DNA of 64,000 nt from Lasiosphaeria ovina (Eukaryota; Ascomycota; Sordariomycetes; Sordariales; Lasiosphaeriaceae): assembly GCA_033439765.1 (NCBI GenBank), contig JAULSN010000004.1:2676001-2740000 (forward strand). Direction: 5' to 3'. The translations under genes were made by a program, and so were the position numbers. This document shows, in pieces, positions 42,110 to 55,886 of the stretch. A model generated the notes under the pieces. It had not been told where the DNA came from and ran no database searches. It saw nothing but the letters and a program-made list of their open reading frames with translations. How positions within the stretch are numbered: position 1 is the first letter of the stretch; every line of letters begins with the position of its first letter.

Positions 42110-44780
42110 CTAAAACATGATCCACTCCACCTCCACGCCGGGGCCCCCGATGCAGTTTGTCCAGTTGAATGGCCCTTGATGCATCATGCTCCTCATCTTG
42201 GATCCGGAGCTGGCCTCCTCCTTCCAGTCGCCGACCCAGATGCGCTCGAGGACGTCAAGGGCTGCCATGTTGTTCATGTACCCACTCCGGGCCATGATTT
42301 CGCGGCATTTAGACCGAACAATATTCTGCTGCAGCTCGTTGACACACTCGCTGCCCGCCACGAAGAGCGGCCAAAGCAGAAACTTTTCGGCGCTGCTACC
42401 AGCCTCGAGGCTGGTTGCGTAGTACACGACTTGGCTGACCAGATTGCGGAAGTTGCTGTGCGCACTCGGCACGTTGGGACTCCCTAATCGCTCCGTATAG
42501 AGAAGAGCGGCGTAGCGGAACGCTTCGCTCAGCGAGTTGAGGTCGCGCACCTGAGCACCCGTGGGCGGCGATGCTGACGCCGCCGGGGGCAGTGACGGCA
42601 CTACCCGCGACGTATCAAACTCCCAGCTCTGCAGGGCAATGCGCGCGTCCTTCCACTCGCGCCAGAACGTGCTGTGGTGATCGTCGTATACAGAGGGCGA
42701 ATGTAATGGCCCGCCGCTCAGCATGTCGTCGTCGTCAAGCGAGGTACCGAAGCCGCCGGCATCGAAACGCAGACTCCCGCCACCGCCTTGGTGCGGGCCG
42801 CCAAATATGGACTGATGTTCGGTGCCCATGTGGGAGGACGGGCTAAACCCACCAACATGTGGTGATCCGGACCGGGAGGACGTGCCGTTGCGGGCACTGG
42901 AACCGTTTCCAAGAAGGTTCTGTACCGGCCGATGCTGAGAGAGAATGTTCAGACGTCCGAGCTTGATAATCGTCTTGAAGAGCTCGCGGTCGCAGCCAAC
43001 AAGATTCTCGGCCCCAGGCGGTAAGAGCTGGGCATCCGGGAGCACTCCATAAAAGGACGTATTAAGCTGCGCCTCCCTATCGTTGACACTGGCCGATATA
43101 GCATCAAAATATGTGAACAAGGCTTCCATCCAAGCCGAGTCCCTTGACGGCGGAAATGGTGACATGCGCCGCATCCCGAGGATCTTCTTGACACCTGCAA
43201 ACTGCGTGTGGAACTTGGCGATGCCCGACTCAGCCATTCGGTAATGGCATAGCAGCAATATGGTAGCTAATACAGAGTCGTGTATGGACTTTTCTGCGTC
43301 ATTTAGCTGTTCGTTGAGGAGGCGGACGGCCAAATTCCGGTGCTGGTACTCTTCTGATAGAGACTGATTCTCGGGCTGCGAATCTGAAGGGCTGTCGATG
43401 TCGAGCCGCTTCTCTCCAACCTCCCTACCGTGCTGCCCGAGGCTGAGCCTCCGCTTCATCCTCAAGTTGCAGGCCGCAAGCGCACAGATGGCGTGTTGTA
43501 AGCTTCTGCTGCTGGTGCTGAGCTGGAGAATGTGCTCTCTGAATGGATTACCAGGGCCATCGATAAATACCATCCCCGGACACATTGTCTTCTCGTAGTA
43601 GTCCATAAAGAAGGGCATCCTGGTGATGAGATCCGAGCTTACTTGCAAGACGGGGGATGGCGGCTGGGACGGAAAGGAGTGCGGCCACTGGTTCGAGCTC
43701 TGCTCTGCGGCGCTTTGAGACACGGATTCTTCATCTGTGCTTGATGGGGCCCAGAACGGCCCGTGGGATTGGGCACTTGTGCTATAATTATCCAAGTCTG
43801 GTGTTCCGGGGACTGTCGGGTTGGGTGTTAGAAACGGTTGCAAAAGTAACCCAGTCTGGAGAAGATTGACTAAGCTCACTATGTATTTCACAATCCTGCG
43901 GCATCTTGCGACTTAGTTGGGCCTCCAGACTATCCGCATGTGACATGTGGGACCGCAGACTCGAGGCGGGTTCGGAGGGGGTATACACGAGGCTAGGGCA
44001 AGAGGTTGGAGCGCGCGGCTGCTCGATCATGATTGCCGCTACTGGGCTCTGCGGTATGGGCGGCCCGTGGGTGGGGAAGCCTTCGTAGATGATGTTTGGG
44101 CTGTGGAGGTACGCCGGGATGTCATCCCGCGGGAACGAGTGCGCAATGGGAGACATGTAGTCAACATCGCTCATGGCGTCCATTGACGTGCCAATCATCT
44201 CGCAGGGCGAGGAAACAGCCATGTGGCTGCTGCCTCCATGATACCTGCTCCCATCGGTGGACATGACCGGCGAAAACGGGATGTGGCTCCAGCCGCCCGG
44301 CGCACTGTCCCGAGGGGACATATGCGACATGTCGTAGGGGTGATAAGGTGTGGCCGGGAGGGACGGCGTGCGATCTCGAGCGAGGTCGATTTCGTCGCGG
44401 GCGATGCGGCCATCCTGCTCTGCCAACCACTGGCTGGTCGCAGTGGTGGACCCGGTCCGCGTTCGCGCGATGGGCGACTTGACCGTCTTCCCGTTGTTCA
44501 CCGGGGGGGCCTTGGCGATAGGGAGCGAGAGTCCGCGCAGCTTCCCCCGGCTGGCCACACCGACGCCCCACGTCAGCTGCGTCTTGTAGCCTGAGCACTC
44601 GTTGCCAATCTCGAGACACTGCGAGCAGTAGGGCCTCCTCCGGTCGCACTTCACGTTCCGCTTGGCGCAGGTGAAGCAATCGTCGGCGGCGCCACCTGCT
44701 GGGGCGCGTCTCCGGCGCTTTCTCGCCGAAGCAGCATCCTTGGCCCCGGCCGTCGCCGGCGTGTTGATGGGGGCGGTCAT
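42110..44780 (-). CDS. Zn(II)2Cys6 transcription factor
   Basis: This is a fungal binuclear zinc-cluster regulator; its target genes are unknown. Two exons (44780-43880 and 43797-42110) give 862 residues. A basic nuclear-localisation-like RKRRRRAP precedes a complete zinc cluster at Cys35, 38, 45, 52, 55 and 62 (C-x2-C-x6-C-x6-C-x2-C-x6-C). The following block, GYKTQLTWGVGVASRGKLRG, is typical of one conserved Sordariomycete subgroup. A long Pro/Ser/His-rich region follows, and then a helical fungal-transcription-factor domain from about 375 to the end (for example HAICALAACNLRMKRR and ILLLCHYRMAESGIAKFHTQFAG). The 82-nt intron (GTGAGC...CCAG) contains a CTAAC branch-like motif and restores one continuous frame. 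Start 44780 is the ATG; a GTG six codons earlier is ignored. No neighbouring gene suggests a pathway. Confidence 0.88.
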
Positions 44781-47700
44781 GGTCGGCGCGGCACGCACAG
44801 CACGGCAACGAAGTTGGTAAAGAAGGCTGCTGGCAGGCGGCTAAGCAGGTAGTAGTTTTGGTTAGTTATGTAGTAGGCAGTAGGCGGTAGCCAGTCGGCT
44901 CTATGCTCTGGGTTCTAGGCTGCTTGCTGCTGTTGTCCTGTGGTACGGGCCGGTGTCCAACAAGGTCGTGTCTTGGAGGCAGTATTCGTAGATCCAAGGC
45001 TGGCGAACTGCGACTGTCGTCTATTCCGAACCCAAGACACGGTCTGGCCTGGGATGGCGACGGCTGACTGGTGTGGGTAAATGGATATTAATATGGAAAC
45101 CCGTAGCACACTGCGTGGGCGAGACAGAGACAACCTGGAACTGGGAAGAGGGCAGAAGGGGGCAACATATGGGGACGCAGGCGTTGCTCTCGACAGCGCT
45201 GGGGTTTAATCAAAGCAGATCCCACCGGCGACAGAAGCCACTGCATGCAGCCCATGCCAACAACCCCCCTCGGACGGGTACACGAAGGTACATCAACCCA
45301 TCCATCCAGCAGCCCTTGGCTGCATCCCATCGATGGTCGAATCGGCCGGGGGCGGAGGAGGTCCTTGGAAGCGGTGCAACGGCCGCCAATGGGACGGGGG
45401 TCAGGCAGCCTCTCCCCTCCCCTCCCCCTTTGAAGTTCGAAAGGGGGGGGGGGTGGGAAGTGGAGGAGGGCCCATGGGTTCCACCCCCAGCACCCTAGCC
45501 ACAGACTTGCCAATTGGGCATGGGGCATGGCGAGAGCTGAGTGGTGGGATGGCGGCTTCGGAATTAAAACACGGCAGCAGCAGGAGGCGCGGGCGCTCGT
45601 CGAGTGTCGTCGATGCACCGTCTGCCTGTGCCAATAGCCCTGTCCGTCTTGTCTGTCCCGTTCATGGGGAGGCATTCTTGGTGGCAGATCGCCAGCGATG
45701 CGGTACGTGATTGCATCGTTACGGATCATTGTGCCATCCAAACCCAAGCAAGGAAGTGTGGCGGAACCATCCATAGCATAGGCAGGCAGCTACTGCCAGC
45801 TAGTAGCGAGAGGATGAACGGCGTGTTGCGCCGCTATTCCACCTTGGCTCGCTGTACGGAGTATCTGCGTGTAGTAATTCGTCCCCTGCCTTAGTCTATC
45901 TGTAGGAAAACAAGTGCAGCCATCGTGGATCCCGCCGTTTTGCTCGGTGTTAGACTCGAGCTTGACGAAAGCCCTCGGCAGCAGGAGAAAGAGAGCCTGA
46001 GTGAGGGAGCATGGCAGCAAGGACGAACAGCTTGGCGTCCGTTGTCTGGTCGTCGAGAAACACCAGCAGAACAGGCATGGGATTCCTTGCCAAAACCCTG
46101 GACTTCACACCTTGACGAACGGTCTTGCTGCCGCGGCAGGAAACACCGGGGGGCGGCAAGAAGGTTAGCTTGTGTGGACTTCCCGTCCATTGCGGTGGAT
46201 GCGATGTCGCGATATGCGATGCAGGGCAGTCCAAACCGAGGTGAACTGCACTACACAGCGCAGTGGGGTGAGTTACCTGAACTGCCACTGCGACCTCAGG
46301 GTTATGGGCGGGTGAGGTGGGTTTGCAGGTTGACGCGGGTGATGGGCAGGGCAGGGGCGGCCCAGCAGACAAGCTTGGAAGTCGCAACAGGAGCTGGCCC
46401 CTCTCGCCCTCCGCAAAGCTGCTGCTGCGCTGCCATGCTTCTCTGTTTAAGGTTGTCCAAGGGGTAAAAGGCGGAGGCAGCTGTAGGCAAGGTGAATAGC
46501 ATAACAATAGGCTCTCACCTCAGATGCTTCTATTGTACTGTCCATCATTGCCTCCTGACTTGATCCGGATAACAAAGCCTGGGAATTGTTGGAAGCCAGG
46601 CGCGGGGAAGAGCAGGAACGTGAAAGCGCCAGCCGTTTTACTCCGTTTGAGCAACAATCGTTCCTTCCTAGGAACGAACGAACCACGGGCGCGGACACAT
46701 CAAAACGCCTTCATCCCACTAGACTCATATTCGTGCTTTTGTCACATGTTCCTGTCCTCTGGTGCGTTCAAACTAATGCATTCAACGCTAGTTAATCCTC
46801 GCGGAGATGAATAGGGGTGCTCCCGTGGTCTCTTTCTTCTTCCGATGCTAGCTACGCCGCTACAAACCCGGGTAATAACTAAGTATTCTATCATTGCCGG
46901 CACAGCATCCACCTCATGGACCCCATGGTCCTCCTCGCCTCGAGACCTCGACAGGTTGCAGGCGCTACTCGCTAAGAGAAAGCTCACCCAAGCGCGTCGG
47001 CACGGAACCCCAAATGGCCCCGCTTCCCTTGGTCGTCCGGGACGGATACTTCAGACACTTGCTTGAGCTTCGCCGGCGCGCTGCGATATCAGACTCCAGA
47101 GTCGGTGAGGGGTCCTAGGGATCGGAGCTATCCGCAAAACCGCGCAGTTTCAAGGCAAGGACTTTCCCGCTACGGCTGCATGCGTCCTGAGATGATGAGA
47201 TCTGATATTAGCGAGGGCATGTTTGCAACCCTGCGACTGATATCTTGTCATCTGTGCGGCTGCTGACCAGGGCCGCGATGGGAGAAGCAATCTAGAGCAA
47301 CGACAATGGCATCCTCCTAATCGCGAGCATGTGCATCACGATCCCTCGGGCAAACGTTGCGTGTTGCGTCTTGTAGGCCATGTGAGACATCCTTCGCTAG
47401 GTGAGCATGCACCTTGAGAGTGCTTGTTGTTATTTCTGTCTTGCACCACACCCGAGGCCGTGGCCGAACTGCCCTGCGAAGGGTCGAAACGGGTGGGGTT
47501 TCTCTCGTGTTGGCTGTGCGCTTCGTCCGCCAGTCACTATATTGTGCTAACTGGGATGCCAGTTAATATAATAAGCGGCCAGTTGTATCTCGGTTCTTGG
47601 GTCATAGAGCCAGTGAAGCCCAGGTTGCAGGAGCGGCCATGCCAAGTGGTAAGTTGCACGACCGACCGAATTCGCTCCCTCTCAACACAACACTACAACG

Positions 47701-50442
47701 CCGTCATGACATGCTCACGAGCGCCTGTGGGAGTGAAGCTCATACTTCTGACGGTAGCTGCCTGCATGCCATTGAATCGCATTGCAGTTTTCCTCACGAC
47801 TCGCGCCAAGTATGTCTATGTCGGGTGACAAAAATAGCAGATAATTAAAAGAGACCCCCTTCAAGCGTGCATCGTCGTAATTCACCTGGTCGGTGTTGAA
47901 CAGTTCAGATACTGGGAAGGTAGTGTGGTCAAAGAAGGTTGAGTGTCTTGATGCGCTGATCATTGCAGCAACCTTTTTGGAGCGAAAGACAAACAGGGCC
48001 ACATTGTCAAGGTCCACGTCGACGCAACATGCAACTCAGCTTGTCAGTTGGATGTCTCGCTTCAATCAGCCAATCCAGCAGCCTTCGACTCGGGCTTCCA
48101 TCCAGGCTTCAACAGGCGATCTTCGTCCGTGGGGGATGAAAGCGGGCAGACAGCTGAGGAGCTCTGAGCTCTGTCATTTTCTCGGGCAACTCCGGCCTCT
48201 CTCCCCTGGCAGATCTGTTAGTAGATAACGATCGCAAGGTTGAGGCCCGGTAAGAGCACTGACATCATGCCGTTGTTTCCTCATCCATGGAGACTCCAGG
48301 TACACACTCCAGGGACATGGAAGATAACACTTGCATGGTCGCGTCGGCGGGCGTCACAAATCACATATCGGATCAACCGAAGTTTAGGCCGAGCCGCAAG
48401 TTGCCTGATGTCGGGAGGGATTTTCCGTCTCCTACTCTCAGATTTTCTCCGTACTTAGTAGGTAAGGTAACGGGCAGACCCCCTGCCTATCCCGTAAGAC
48501 ACACGGAATATCCGCATACGAGTAAAAATTCCCCGGCCGAAGAAGAAAATAATTAACAAACGCGCTCCTAAGCGCATCTATCGGGTGCAAGCCTCGTCAG
48601 TTCTTTTCTTATGTTCGAACGCCTCAGCACAAAAAGTCTGACTCCCGCATTTGAACAGGAGATGACGGCAACTCCATTCGAAGACCGAGGGATTAGGAGG
48701 CGTCAAAAGAAAGTCTCGCCAGTCGAGGGGTTTTCCACCCCCCGACACCCTCTTATTAGTTCAGCCTCGGACGATAGCTCAGACCACTTCCTGATCTGTT
48801 CATTGAATCCAACACCGCCGTGGTTTGTATCGCGACGTCTCCTCGTTGCTGGCCGTTACAGTGTTGCTAATTGACACTGCACCTCGCCTTCCAGGCCCGT
48901 TGCCCGCATCTCAGTACCGCCCAGCTGCCAGCCGCGCATCCCCACTGACGTATGTACTCGTACATACATTTGAAAAGGTGTAGTGTACGGAATAGAGCCG
49001 CAGCTACACTGCATACATTCGAAGAAAGCATGATGTCGCCACCCCCTCTGGTGGTGTCCAGCTCAGCGTGTTCCTTGCTTCCAAGGCCGCCAAGGCCAGC
49101 CACAAAGCGGCCACTTACGGAGGGCGACGGGAAGGAGACCGCGATCCGATTCAAGAGGCTTGAATAGACTCCCGCCCTTTCTTGAACTGCATACCAAGCC
49201 CAGTCTGGCAACAAGATCCGGTGTCAGACACTGCGTAGCACACCACCACTCTGCAAATATTTTCAATAGAAATTTGATGCCGACCAAACTCGGTCATACG
49301 GATCAGCATTGAAAAGCGCGAACAACGCAAACATTAACACCACCACCACCGCAATTATTGAAGAAAATGACTGATCACAGAGCCTCGCTGTGCGCCGCTG
49401 ACATCTTACGGCGTCATCGCACAGGTGACCTACGGCTCTCCAACGTGTGCTATGTGCGGAATGTACATTGGGCATTCTCTGCATTAACTAAAAAAAGACT
49501 TTGAGGTCTTGCTTGTGGACAAGGGGCTCTCCCTGAGTGAGTCTGTACCCGGTGCTCGGTAGCGAAACATGTCGCGTGCCCGTGCCATGGCGGTTCTTAA
49601 TAACGAGACGAGGTTTAAAATCATGGGTAACGGCGAATGCAGGTCGGGCAATTTCAATCTTCCTCGGCTTCAAATCTGCGAAAAGGACTGAATCCACAAG
49701 TGTGGTGTTGTGTTAGTGTATAGCACCCAGTGTTAACTGGAAGGGATGCGATGGCCTCTGTTTTGAAGCCTGCCTGCCCTGGGGCCAAGACAGAGACAGC
49801 GACTTGTTGGTACACCAGGGAACACAGCCACCGCTTCCCCGACCTGTCTGCCTGAATACCCTAACATACGCTAGAAGGATGCATGGAAGCTTTGGTCTTT
49901 CTCTCCTTGCGCGCCAAGGTACGTTCCCCCACCCTTCTCACCCACGCCAGCTCCAGGTCCAAAGGTAAACCTGTTCGTGAGCTGGGCTCCCCTTTTACCT
50001 CCTCTCGGTCGTCACTCTTGCTCTTGGCGATGTGCTAGGTGGCCAACATCAGGTCCCATTGTTTGCCTTCTCTAACTCACTCATTATACGGAGTATATAC
50101 CTAAGGCATCTTTCTCATACCGTTAGGCTCCCAGTTGACGTTCGACAGCAACTTGTGAGACCTGCACGAGGTGAGACGGCGCTAGTTGACGGACCTCTAC
50201 GCTGGCCGCATGAAATAAAAGGATACGAAGCATGCCAACTTGCTGGCGCTCATAAGTCTTTTAATCTGGAGCGCGCGCTCGTGCAAGTTACGCGTTGGAA
50301 GGAGAGAGGGGAGGAGAGTTGAGTGGTGACGGTTTTGACCGCCATTGGCCTTCTTCCCCTCAATTGCGTTCTGGCGAGACTTGGAACTACACCGTCTTAG
50401 GACATGACCCGAGCTGTGGCTGCACAGGTGATTGGCTGCCGA

Positions 50443-50468
50443 CCCCCCCCCCCCCCCCCCCCCCCCCC
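50443..50468. repeat. Poly-C tract, 26 bases
   Basis: The longest homopolymer of the window, uninterrupted in the sequence given. Confidence 0.95.
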
Positions 50469-52137
50469 GGCATTGGACAATGACTTGATGGCTGTCGGGG
50501 TCCCGGATCGCCAGCCCAAGAGATGTGGCTGAAGGAAACGGCCCTTCTCCCCCCGGCACCCAAGAAAATGATTGGGGGTCGCCGACCGCATCGACGCCTC
50601 CCCGAAGCCCCCTTCCTCGGCACAAACTCTCACCTCACCTCAGCTTGCCGCAGCTGAAATTTGGCCTCAGCAGCAGGGCCGCCCAAACCGAGGCAAGCCA
50701 CGTATAATAACATTTAAGACATCAATGCGGCGGGCAATGGCTGTGCCTTTGGTGCCTTGGTGCCTTCGTCCCGCCCTGCCCGTTCGCACAGCTGCTCTCG
50801 TTCTCAAGCGTATGGACGATGTATACCTACTCCGCACGGAAAACCTTAGCGCATGTGCGCACCTGTATTCGCCGACTGGTGTTTGCAAGCCGGAGAATTC
50901 CAGCGGTCAGACCCATCACATCGCGCACGAAAAGAGCGGCAAGCTGCAGTGCCTAGTGTGTGCAACGAGGCTTGCCCTTTGCCTGGCGGCTTGGCCGCTC
51001 ATTTTTTTTTTTTTCCACAGCGACTTTTTGACCAACACTGTATAAGTCGATTTGGAATCTACACGCGTATCTTACAAAGCCCCCATACCGTAGTCTTGAG
51101 GGGGTGAAGATGGCTGTTGCAGGTGGCGTTCAACGGCTCGCCTCCTCGCTCTGCGCCTCTCTTGCTAATTACATTTCCGAAAAGGGCACTCTCTCAGGCA
51201 AGTACCTCGTAGTAGCAAAGTCAAATACACAGCAAAAAAAAATAGTCGGCTTTGCACTTGTAATTCTAGGGCGGCTATTCCCGTTTCGTTTTCCAAACCA
51301 AACCGTCCGCTGGCCTTCAACTGTTCAGAAAATCGACGATGGGATACAACGTTGCAATCTTTGCCGCCTTGCTTGAGGAGGCAAAGCGTCGATGGGTTTT
51401 GCGGTTTGGGTGCACGGTCCCCAGAACTCGAGAATCTAGAGCTAGGCCCAAGCGGGCACCGAGGGAGGACCCCTTCCTCGGATTGGAGACGTGGGTCATT
51501 GGGGAAACTCGGGGTGGTGGAAGGGTGATTGATCCATGGATTACCGACCGTCCACTAACAGAGCGTCTTGAGACTCTGACCCCGCGCGCGATCGTCGGCC
51601 GGTCGGCCAGCCGCACCAAAGAGACCCGTCCCTTGTCAGCTTCACCTTCACAGGCTCATACTCACCAAGGCAAAACAAGCGCCAGATTGGCCAGCGACCC
51701 GAGCGCGCGCAAACTCCTTCCAATGTTTTTGGCTCGCCTCGCCCGTCACGAAGGAGTACCTGTAGGACACTGTAGGAGTCCGCGCCGCGTGTGTTGCTAG
51801 TCATTTCCCGCAACCTAACCCACCCCCATAGTACTACTTAACTCAATGTCGACCGCCACATATATGATGGCCCCTGTCCGTGGAGTTTTTGTCAAGGACC
51901 CGAGTGCCCTGCGATACGCGTACCACACGAATCACAGTCTGCCCTGTGCACCGAGTTGAGGTGCCCACATTGCGAGGCTCCCCTTTATGTTGTCCAGGGA
52001 GCCATATGACCAAGGTAGGTCAGAGAGGTTATGAGGTGCCCGGGAGGTATATCATATGAAGGCTATGATTACCCGCCCTCTCAGGCACCGTGCTGTCCCT
52101 GGGTAGGTTAGGTTGCCTGGCTGGACTCTCGTATTTT

Positions 52138-52184
52138 CGTCCACGTCCACGTCCCCGTCCACGTCCACGTCCACGTCCACGTCC
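52138..52184 (+). repeat. CCACGT hexanucleotide repeat
   Basis: About eight GTCCAC/CCACGT units, one with a C for A change. The repeat creates several ACGT cores. Confidence 0.9.
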
Positions 52185-53460
52185 TGCTTTCGCTCGCTCC
52201 ACCGCAGTGCCTGGGGCTCGGTGTGGAAAGAACAGAGTTCATCCAGTCAGCCTCCTTGATATTAAGCCCAGCACGGGACTCCCGCGAGGGAACCTGGAGC
52301 CAAGTCCGCCTTCCTGTGACGGGAATCCTGCCGCGGCTCCAAGGCAACTAAGGGAGCCAAAGTTTAGGGCTCGCTTCCACTGTCGTGCACCTGTCTGCGC
52401 TGTTGTGTGTGCATACTGTACAGTAAAGTGCAGTGCAGCCACAGATGAGGCCGTTCTATGAATAGCATCGACCATCAACACGGCACTGTGGGCAAGGTGT
52501 AGACTTAATCTGCTGCCGTGCCTTCGTGGACGCCGTCGCTTCGCTAATCTGGGGCCATGCCCTACGCACATGACTCTCTCGCCTTCTAGAAGGAACTTGA
52601 CGCTGGAGTCCCTTGCGCAACACCGCGCATTAGTCTCGTCCAGCTTGTTTATTTCTCTCCTGGACAGCCTGCAGCTTACCTTGATATCTCTGTGTCGTGC
52701 GACCGTCCCCCTTACCGGACCTTCCGAATCTCTGGCATCAACTACGAACAACAACATGGGGGGCATCAAACCTTACCCTGACAACTTTCCCTTTCTATTT
52801 TCTACTTGGTCTTCTTCCCTTTTCTCGTGACCCCCGCGCCTGACGGGTCCAGCTGGCCTCGCTCGGTTAGAGAAGCCGCAGTTGCTGCTCCTCTGCTTAT
52901 CATGCACAGTCCGACTTGTGGAACTATATTGGGAATGAAGAGCCTGGGTAGGTGGAACTGATTCCATCCCATCCCATTCAAACACAAGCACAGACACAAG
53001 CACACACACACGCCTTACCAGGCACCCAGAGTCTCAGCTCCGGGTTCGCCTCATGCAAGATCGTCATCCCTTTGAGCGGCCCAGTTTTGTCCCAGGATTT
53101 TCACGCTCATGGTCCTCGTCGAGTTGAAGCCCCAGGAAATCGCAATAGATTCCATCCCCACCCTTGCGGTGATCATGCGATCACAAACCACTTTGTTTGG
53201 CGTCTTGAGAATAACTCCCCCTCCCCCCAACTATCTCTATCTCTCTCTCGTCTGATAATGTCGCCAACTGTCCTCTTACATTGCGCACGAGACAGATAGG
53301 GCGGGCCGAGCTAAGCCACACTCACCCCTTGTGATGCGGTGTCTTTTTTGGTTTCAACTCTGCAGCCAGCACAGGCCAGTCCGCGGCTTCTGCGAACTGG
53401 CTCGGCGCCAATGCGTTCATCTCCATCCCATATCTTCTGTCTTCTTATTGGGGGCCACGC

Positions 53461-53490
53461 GGGGGGGGGGGGGGGGAGGGGGGGGAGGGG
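53461..53490. repeat. Poly-G-rich tract
   Basis: Sixteen G are followed by two further G runs separated by single A. This G-rich run could form a quadruplex. Confidence 0.95.
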
Positions 53491-53777
53491 TGTTACGAGT
53501 TTGCTTTCAAAACCCTTCCTTCCTCTCTGGGCTTCGGTCGGGGGATGGGAATCGAGAAGAGAGGAAACGAAGAGATAGGGGGAGACGAAGTCAACAGAAT
53601 TACGAGGTTCTGGGCTTGGCGCGGTTGGTTGTGAGATGGCAATAGGGGGGGAGAGTTTCTCTTCTCTATGCACCACATCACCAACATGGTCTGTCGTTCA
53701 TCTGTTTTCTTAGTTCACTCACCGCACCAGCTCCATACCGTTCTCCAGAGAATTGGAAAGGGAAAGGGGAAGAAAAT

Positions 53778-53802
53778 GCTGCAGTGCAGTGCAGTGCAGT
53801 GC
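53778..53802 (+). repeat. TGCAG pentanucleotide repeat
   Basis: About five tandem GCAGT units. Confidence 0.9.
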
Positions 53803-54670
53803 CCTTCCTTCGAACCCTTGCCCCTTCCTTCCTCTGCGCGGCAAAGATCTGATTCTGGCCTCTGCGTTGTGGCGCGCGTGCAGAGAGGATTGTGTTTACC
53901 AGGTTCCCGGGATGGGTTGTACAGAGGGCATGACGGTGATGATGGCCGCGGCACCCGTGTGTCCCCTCCTGTTTTTTGCCTGGTTGTTGTTGTTATCGTG
54001 GCCAGGCACAGGCACAGGCGGGCACAAGGAACAAGGCACAGCAGGCACCCCGAACCGCTCAGGGCAGTAAACAGTCTCCGCGGCCGCCAACATCATGGGA
54101 GAATCCCGTCGCTGTGGTCCGTCTCAGCACAAAAGAACACGTTCCTGGCAAGATATCATGCCTCAAGAGCCTCCCCCGCATTTCCGCCTTTTGAGACGAG
54201 GCTCATTCAAGCTTTTTGTCCAGGGTGGTAGTTTCCAGGTTCGCTCGGCGTTGTTGATGCTATCCGATCCTTTCCCCCGCCTGTCAAATGCGGTTTGACA
54301 TGGCATCGGACGGTCCAACCCGGTATCTGTGTCTTGTTTTCTTTCATTCTCTTGCTTCACCCCTCCCCCAGATCCGCATGCTACGGTCCCCGCCGCCGCC
54401 AAAAAAAAACCCCCAGGGTTTGAGGACAATGCTCCCCCTGTGAGAGCAAGAAAGCCTCGCGGAAGCCGGTGGCGCTCCGGCATAGGGCCAGCCATATGGA
54501 GGGTCTGGCTTTGCGGCGCGGTGTTCCATGGACAGGAGAATAGCAAAACACGGCCCGTGATGCCACTGTTACTTTGCTACTGCTACGCATCGTCTTTGGG
54601 CGAATAGGGTGAAAGGGAAAGAGGGGGAACATAGTATGCCCGCACTCTCATTTCGGCGTATCATGCCTTC

Positions 54671-54716
54671 TCTTGCCTTGCCTTGCCTTGCCTTGCCTTG
54701 CCTTGCCTTGCCTTGG
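54671..54716 (+). repeat. CTTGC pentanucleotide repeat
   Basis: About nine perfect tandem CTTGC units. Confidence 0.95.
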
Positions 54717-55184
54717 TGATTCCATTAGCCTCGTTGCATTCAACCTGTTTCTGTCTTTCTGGTTGAGTGGCTGTCTGTTTTCTGTTATGGTGGAATGCGG
54801 ACAGGGGAGATGAGGAGATGATACTTGGGAGTACATCGTCGTCTTTCCTCGGTTCAGCTATCAATACGAGATAGATAGGTATATTAGGCAACCGGGGAAA
54901 GAAAGAGGACAAAAGAAAACCCGGGTCTTCTGCAATCGAAAAATAGAAGCGGCATTATTTGCCACGCCTGTGCCGTACGTCTACTCGACCTTCTATGGCT
55001 TGCCTCGGCCAGGACCTTTCTCTTCACCGAGTACCGTTCTATTTGAGCTGTAGAGGACGCTGGCTAGGGTGATAACAGGACCGAATACCAATCATACTTT
55101 GGTGATCCCCCCCTTATCTCTACTCGTTTCTAACTTTGGTCGATGAGTTGACCCGAGCCGCTTCGGGGTTAGTAAATCGGCGCT

Positions 55185-55886
55185 TCAGGCTACCGTCTGA
55201 CAACAGTCGGGCATGTGGCTGTCAAGATGAGCATGAATCTTGCCATTTGGTAGCATGCTGTCAAATTCTGACGTTGGTTTTTCTTTCGTGCTAAACGCGT
55301 CATGCGCCCGAAACTCGTTCTCATACAACACATCGAACCAGCCCCCTTCGCCATCCGTTTCTTTCTCCTACGTAGGCTAGGCGCTGTCATGATGGTTGTC
55401 GCCATCTCTGTCGGCGAGTCAGGCATGGGATGGAACCACGCGCTACTATAGCTAGGAACAACAGCTGGGGATGTGACTACCCCCTTTCTCTGATGGAGAC
55501 TGTTTTTCGGTATGGGTGGTTTGAACGAAGTATATGCTATTGTCACTGAATGCAATTCATGGTTTACCCTCTCGACTGGGGCCAGTTTTGTCCTTGAGGT
55601 TGCCGTGGCTGCGGTTGAGGGTTGAGACCTCACTTAGATTCAGAGACTTGTCTCCATGACGAATCATGTAAACTGGAGCATCTGTCCTCTCCTGGTATGG
55701 ACGTTTCTAGTAAACTGACAGTCTTTGGGCCTCAACGGTGAGTTTAATCTCCCTGACAACAGTAGCACCGGAGAAGTTGGGTGTCAGCCACGCCGGAATA
55801 CGTATAGCGTGCTGTGAAAATGAGTATACAATCCAATTCCTGAATGTTAGCGGGGGACTTTCCATAATTTGAAAGGCCTCGACTTC
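55185..55886 (-). pseudogene. Probable decayed coding sequence, arrestin-like fragment possible
   Basis: One minus-strand frame reads from 55886 to the stop at 55187-55185. It contains long protein-like blocks but is broken by several TAG/TGA stops. The first open block (from 55886, with an ATG at 55865) has an amphipathic strand pattern, including IRIPAWLTPNF and VVREIKLTVEA, that recalls the C-terminal part of arrestin-like proteins; this resemblance is weak. Further blocks are MIRHGDKSLNLSEVSTL (from 55667) and, after a cluster of stops, WFDVLYENEFRAHDAF (near 55340). Most stops could come from CAG, CGA or TGG by C-to-T or G-to-A change, which would fit RIP-like or ordinary decay. Alternatively some stops lie in introns. 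Upstream of 55886 a TAA ends the frame. Confidence 0.35.

Larger units (their letters stand above)
44781..55184. other. 10.4-kb stretch without a recognisable gene
   Basis: I read both strands for conserved blocks and exon chains and found none that I can support. Frames of 100-230 codons (for example 45088-45774 and 53668-54231) have unnatural composition, overlap on both strands and often run through simple repeats. Several homopolymer and pentamer/hexamer repeats are listed separately. It may be long intergenic DNA, a decayed region, or host lineage-specific short genes or non-coding RNAs that cannot be seen by eye. Confidence 0.5.

Noticed and set aside
45088..45774. 228-codon minus-strand frame upstream of the Zn cluster gene
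   Set aside because: Unnatural composition, overlapping frames on the other strand and a poly-G/C run inside it suggest chance.
53668..54231. 187-codon plus-strand frame
   Set aside because: It passes through the TGCAG repeat, has unnatural composition and shows no similarity to a known fold.
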